This document shows positions 15,401 through 17,514 of a DNA stretch of 17,514 nucleotides, piece after piece (the first letter of the stretch is position 1; every line of letters begins with the position of its first letter). A model generated the notes under the pieces. That model ran no database searches. It saw only the letters and a list, made by a program, of their open reading frames with translations, and was not told where the DNA came from. A program made the translations under genes and the position numbers. The stretch covers positions 1-17,514 of the forward strand of contig CALGGL010000298.1 in assembly GCA_937915975.1 (NCBI GenBank), in the 5' to 3' direction. Source of the stretch: an uncultured Lachnospiraceae bacterium. GTDB lineage: Bacteria; Bacillota; Clostridia; Lachnospirales; Lachnospiraceae.

Positions 15401-16267
15401 CGAACCGCCGTGGCCGGGATCAAGAACGATTACAAAATTGCCCGATGCCGCTTTTCCAAAATCAATCTCGGTTATCTCAGCCGATATATCATCGGTATAT
15501 CCAAGCTCATCAATAGCCTTGAATATATCATCGGCTGTTATGGTATCTCCTGTCACGTCATTATAAACGACGCCCTCTACATCCTCTGCTATGCCCTCAT
15601 TTTCATCCACGAGCCATCCGTAAGGAGATACATCAACGCTGACATTTACACCAAATGCCGCATCTATGCCTGTTGCAAAAAGATCAATGCTTTCCGTATT
15701 ATTATCAATTAATATATCAATTGATGAAAGTGTGTAAACACCATCCGACAAAGCAGCCGTATCAATGTAAAACAAAGCATACTCGCTGTCCAAAGCGGAT
15801 GCGTTAACCTTATAAGCATTACCCTGATTATCACTGTAGTTAAGAATTACATCAGAAGGCTTTTCACCCTTCAATCCAACGAGAACAAACTGCTCCTCTC
15901 CCGGGACAACAAAATTGCTTCCAATTACGAGATATTCTATGTAATCACTATACTCTGCGCCCACTTCATTTGAAATTTCTTCAAGCTCCTCAGGAGTATC
16001 CGGATCATCATCTTCCGAAGTCTCATCAAAAGCGTCATCCGCATCAAGCTCATCCAAATCAGATGCCTCAGCATCTAAGGCTTCATCAGACCTTGCTTCA
16101 TCTGTCTCGATAAAAGCTTCGGTCGTTAAAGCATCATCTTCGCTTACGGTTTCAGCCTGACTGTTATCAGATAAGCCCGTTCCGGCTGCCAAAGGAGTAT
16201 ATCCTCCGTATGAAAGTATCATACATATACACAGCAGCGCTGCAAGTAATCTTTTTCTTGTTTTCAT
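12485..16267 (-). CDS. Secreted two-domain peptidoglycan hydrolase: amidase, six GBS-Bsp-like repeats, glucosaminidase
   Basis: A 1260-residue secreted protein. Signal peptide 1-29; acidic Asp/Glu-rich linker ~35-105; unassigned domain ~106-275; zinc N-acetylmuramoyl-L-alanine amidase (Amidase_3) ~278-482 with His286 ('DPGHGG'), Glu304, His358 ('SIHNN') and catalytic Glu446 ('IIEHAYVSN'). Six GBS-Bsp-like repeats follow (~492-583, 589-684, 688-781, 786-882, 884-980, 984-1080), alternating two types: even ones carry 'WYTAAKQSDGTY...HYGTYAVQAY', odd ones 'AAKQSDGRWLAFLNI...SGKY'. Residues ~1095-1258 are a glucosaminidase (PF01832-like) with probable catalytic Glu1150 in 'MKETGF'. It should cut both the peptide-glycan amide and the glycan strand, in cell separation or wall remodelling around polymer export. 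The repeats probably bind wall. AGGA lies 10 bases before ATG. It is followed by the lipoprotein gene after one base. Confidence 0.97.
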   Translation of the reverse strand: MKTRKRLLAALLCICMILSYGGYTPLAAGTGLSDNSQAETVSEDDALTTEAFIETDEARSDEALDAEASDLDELDADDAFDETSEDDDPDTPEELEEISNEVGAEYSDYIEYLVIGSNFVVPGEEQFVLVGLKGEKPSDVILNYSDNQGNAYKVNASALDSEYALFYIDTAALSDGVYTLSSIDILIDNNTESIDLFATGIDAAFGVNVSVDVSPYGWLVDENEGIAEDVEGVVYNDVTGDTITADDIFKAIDELGYTDDISAEITEIDFGKAASGNFVIVLDPGHGGSDTGATRTYNGVAYIERDMNLKIAQACKAELESYGLTVYMTRYDNNTKPGLGERAEIAASYGADLFISIHNNSSTGTTAYGSEVWIPNGSSYNYYAHEAGELLGNKIINNLAALGLNRRGVFTRNATDGDTYPTGETSDYYTVINETRRRGIPGMIIEHAYVSNQSDATTFLGSDASLKKLGVADAQAIYSYYQSMGTDYDDGSATVTAVSEGSGNYTLVASGVPKAYNIKFVIKAESGKTKETGSIQGSGTDTNWYANFNVGDIGETGKYTIEAHVAKPSGKSYRVGQTSINVAGPSGGSLTITNYNEKEGSFDVTLSGVNSPNGINKVEFPVWSASDGSNIFWYTAAKQSDGSYKATVKLSNHGNLTGTYAIQSYVTDSYGLKACTATAFQYAKAAGADVSAYNADGDNTIILIASNVPNTGAFSKLWFVVTAPDGSTQKQYEAAKQSDGRWLAFLNIGEFKQSGKYTFKAYDNLNNKSSLIGESSFNISSPTASGIEIKNVNNNTGTFDIVVTGVKATAGVASVTIPAWTAGDLSDLYWYTAAKQSDGTYVAHANIKNHQNHYGTYAVQAYVKANNGIETVPVSMCYNIEKPVTLVWPFDVGDNTTFIIGTENIPCSSEVAGVKVAVWHDGLTDMRWYNAMQDDLGRWLAFLNVKDDYKKSGIYFADSYVVYKDGREEEVGVVLFRVFEPTAQNLYVSNANSSAGTFDVVVSGISSPSGLEGVRIPAWTSPDLSDLHWYDAEKQNDGTYKATVNVTNHKGHYGVYVMQAYLKSGNGLETVPVDCGYYFAQSADQLYEIAGTSSTTVDQMVKYYNKNATYPSYYAGSDAPTIEDFCKIYYEECQAEGIKAEVAFCQCMKETGFLKFGGDVKIEQYNFCGLGAVGGGAAGQSFDTVRLGIRAHVQHLKAYANDKDLVNACVDPRFSLVKRNTAPYVEWLGINENPYGKGWAVAVRYGYSLRNDYMNKLLGN
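13028..14794 (-). repeat. Six coding repeats (GBS-Bsp-like), alternating types
   Basis: DNA for residues 492-1080 of the hydrolase, in units of about 95 codons. Types alternate A-B-A-B-A-B; copies of one type resemble each other more than their neighbours, e.g. 'WTAGDLSDLYWY' in repeat 4 and 'WTSPDLSDLHWY' in repeat 6. This suggests growth by duplication of an A-B pair. Confidence 0.75.
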
Positions 16268-16291
16268 TGGTTTCTTTTCCTTTCATCCTTA

Positions 16292-17470
16292 CTAATATAT
16301 ATTTTGAAAGCCATAGCATTCTTCATCTATGAGCGTTCCGTTCTTATCAAAGACTCTGAACAAAGTCCAGTAATATCCGTATTCCGGCTGCCATATGGTC
16401 CATAGCGCATTTCCTTCGGAAACACCGCATTTTCCTGTTGTATATGTCCATGCCGGAAGTCCCTGTGCGAGCAACGTACAATCAAGTATAAGCATCTCAT
16501 ATCTGTATGACTGGTTAGGATTATCATAGGATTCGACTCCTATCAGATATCCTCCGCCCTCTCCGGTATATGACATCTGGCACTTGCCCTTTATGTACGG
16601 ATGTGTCTCTACTCCTGTTGAAATCTGAATTAAAGAAGCCTCTTCATTTCCGACCACTCTCGCATAGCATACCAGCACATAATTGCCATAGGTAGCAGGC
16701 TTCCAGTTAATCCATTCGTTATTCTTTGTCCAAGGACTTACCTCAAACCATCCGTTCGGGGATTCTTCGTTGAAAGCAAGCCATCTGTACTCTACATCCG
16801 CACTGCTTTGTGACTTCTTGGTAACACAGCCCGCAACCACAGTCGGAGACGTACTGCTTACAAATATTCCTTCCGCGCTAACCGTAGCATCGGTCAACGG
16901 ATTTGTCTTTACCGATGTTCCCGTACTTGCATCACTTGCATTATAATCGCCTGACGCTGCCTTTCTTGCATAAAATGTATAATACGTACTGTATTTCAGA
17001 CCGGTAAATGTAGGTGACTTCTGCCAGTTGACCTTATCCTTTGAATACTCACATCCGCTTATGGTATTAAGCGTAACGCTTGTAGCCGTCTTGGAAGCAA
17101 CCGTCGGTGCCGATGGTGCTGTCAGCTTTTTTGTTTCGGTTCTTACGGTGGTACCCGCACTTGCATCACTTGTCAGATAATATACCGTTCCCACCATTCT
17201 TATATAAAACGTATATGATGTTTCCGGTGAAAGCCCTGAAAATACATTTGACCTCTGCCAGTTAGTTTTATCCTTTGAATATTCATATGTAAAAATACCC
17301 GAATCGTCAGGCTCAGCAACCGTTACCGTCGTCGGAGTTATGCTTTCTATATCAGGTGCCGAAGGCGTACCAAACTTGTCATAGCAGATAATGTTTCTGG
17401 TATCCTCATAGGCACCGTCCTGACTCCTTACGGTTAATTTTGTTTTGCCCGGATTTGCTCCGGACGCCAA
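16292..17470 (-). CDS. Secreted FN3-like surface protein, 5'-truncated
   Basis: About 392 residues of the C-terminal part of an extracellular protein; the N-terminus is lost at the contig end. Residues 1-30 ('NPGKTKLTVRSQDG') look like the tail of a Big_2 Ig-like domain. Two FN3-like modules follow (~37-110 and ~118-188), each with 'EYSKDK.NWQ', 'F.GL...T.YTFY.R' and 'SDAS.GT.V.T'. The end contains two diverged copies of another module (~200-287 and ~295-388): compare 'EWINWKPATYGNYVLVCYARV' with 'ALWTIWQPEYGYYWTLFRVFD'. There is no catalytic motif; likely an adhesin or wall-binding protein. No LPxTG or membrane anchor is present at the C-terminus. The hydrolase gene starts 24 bases on, so they are probably co-transcribed. 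The TTG at 17470 is only where the open frame begins; an in-frame stop at 17488-17486 lies in suspect sequence. Confidence 0.88.
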   Translation of the reverse strand: MASGANPGKTKLTVRSQDGAYEDTRNIICYDKFGTPSAPDIESITPTTVTVAEPDDSGIFTYEYSKDKTNWQRSNVFSGLSPETSYTFYIRMVGTVYYLTSDASAGTTVRTETKKLTAPSAPTVASKTATSVTLNTISGCEYSKDKVNWQKSPTFTGLKYSTYYTFYARKAASGDYNASDASTGTSVKTNPLTDATVSAEGIFVSSTSPTVVAGCVTKKSQSSADVEYRWLAFNEESPNGWFEVSPWTKNNEWINWKPATYGNYVLVCYARVVGNEEASLIQISTGVETHPYIKGKCQMSYTGEGGGYLIGVESYDNPNQSYRYEMLILDCTLLAQGLPAWTYTTGKCGVSEGNALWTIWQPEYGYYWTLFRVFDKNGTLIDEECYGFQNIY

Positions 17471-17514
17471 GATCCGTATGCTGTCTCAGCTCAGGGAGCA
17501 GGTCGAGATTGTCA
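17471..17514. other. Probable chimeric or misassembled contig end
   Basis: These 44 bases do not continue the Big_2-like reading frame: an in-frame TGA appears at 17488-17486. They have about 53% G+C (the last 45 bases contain 24 G+C), above the flanking gene, and the plus strand reads as a helical peptide 'IRMLSQLREQVEIV'. This looks like foreign or misjoined sequence rather than a natural gene start. Confidence 0.6.

Noticed and set aside
17471..17486. Second adapter remnant at the right end (AGATCCGTATGCTG)
   Set aside because: Only the first few bases resemble the AGATCGGAAGAGC adapter; the rest does not match, so it is better described as a suspected chimera.
1..17514. CRISPR arrays, tRNA/rRNA genes, insertion sequences, transposase or integrase genes
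   Set aside because: No regularly spaced repeats, no structural RNA signatures and no transposase or integrase motifs were seen on either strand.

Overview
This is one contig end-to-end, AT-rich with strong Shine-Dalgarno sites, and every gene I can support lies on the minus strand, so the genes read from high to low coordinates. The gene families (Amidase_3 with GBS-Bsp-like repeats, FN3-like modules of the form 'EYSKDK.NWQ', DUF6077 membrane protein, DUF4422 glycosyltransferase, WbaP/WcaJ-type sugar-phosphate transferase) point to an anaerobic Clostridia, most likely a Lachnospiraceae from a gut-type community. The contig is an assembly product: its first 23 bases are the 3' end of the Illumina TruSeq adapter, and its last ~44 bases do not continue the gene they abut.

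Layout in transcription order. (1) 17470-12485: a secreted FN3-like surface protein (5' end lost) and a 1260-residue secreted two-headed peptidoglycan hydrolase (amidase, six alternating GBS-Bsp-like repeats, glucosaminidase). (2) 12483-8291: a metallo-beta-lactamase-fold lipoprotein, the polyprenyl-phosphate sugar-1-phosphate transferase that would start repeat-unit assembly, and a DUF6077 polytopic membrane protein split into two reading frames. (3) 8160-6943: a stand-alone DUF4143/AAA_14 ATPase with its own candidate promoter embedded in a perfect 21-bp inverted repeat, and a clear terminator at 6912-6875. (4) 6659-5597: a two-gene module, a Panacea-domain (DUF4065/SocA-like) antitoxin candidate and an overlapping 137-residue partner, with its own promoter and a palindromic operator candidate. 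(5) 5556-3739: NAD-dependent epimerase/dehydratase and DUF4422 glycosyltransferase. (6) 3695-2558: a second Panacea-domain gene, fused to an unrelated 'NWDG/SIQLEY' C-terminal domain, overlapping a 125-residue partner of unknown family. (7) 2509-24: three glycosyltransferases (GlfT2-like GT2, GT4-type, GT2), the last cut by the contig end.

Taken together the backbone is a cell-surface or exopolysaccharide locus: initiating transferase, sugar-modifying enzyme, several glycosyltransferases and envelope-remodelling proteins. Two different Panacea-type modules and an ATPase of accessory-gene type are interleaved between the glycan genes. The most interesting part of the window is this pair of candidate toxin-antitoxin systems with partners I cannot assign to a characterised toxin family. 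Their activity is inference from domain, gene order and overlap; nothing here proves toxicity.
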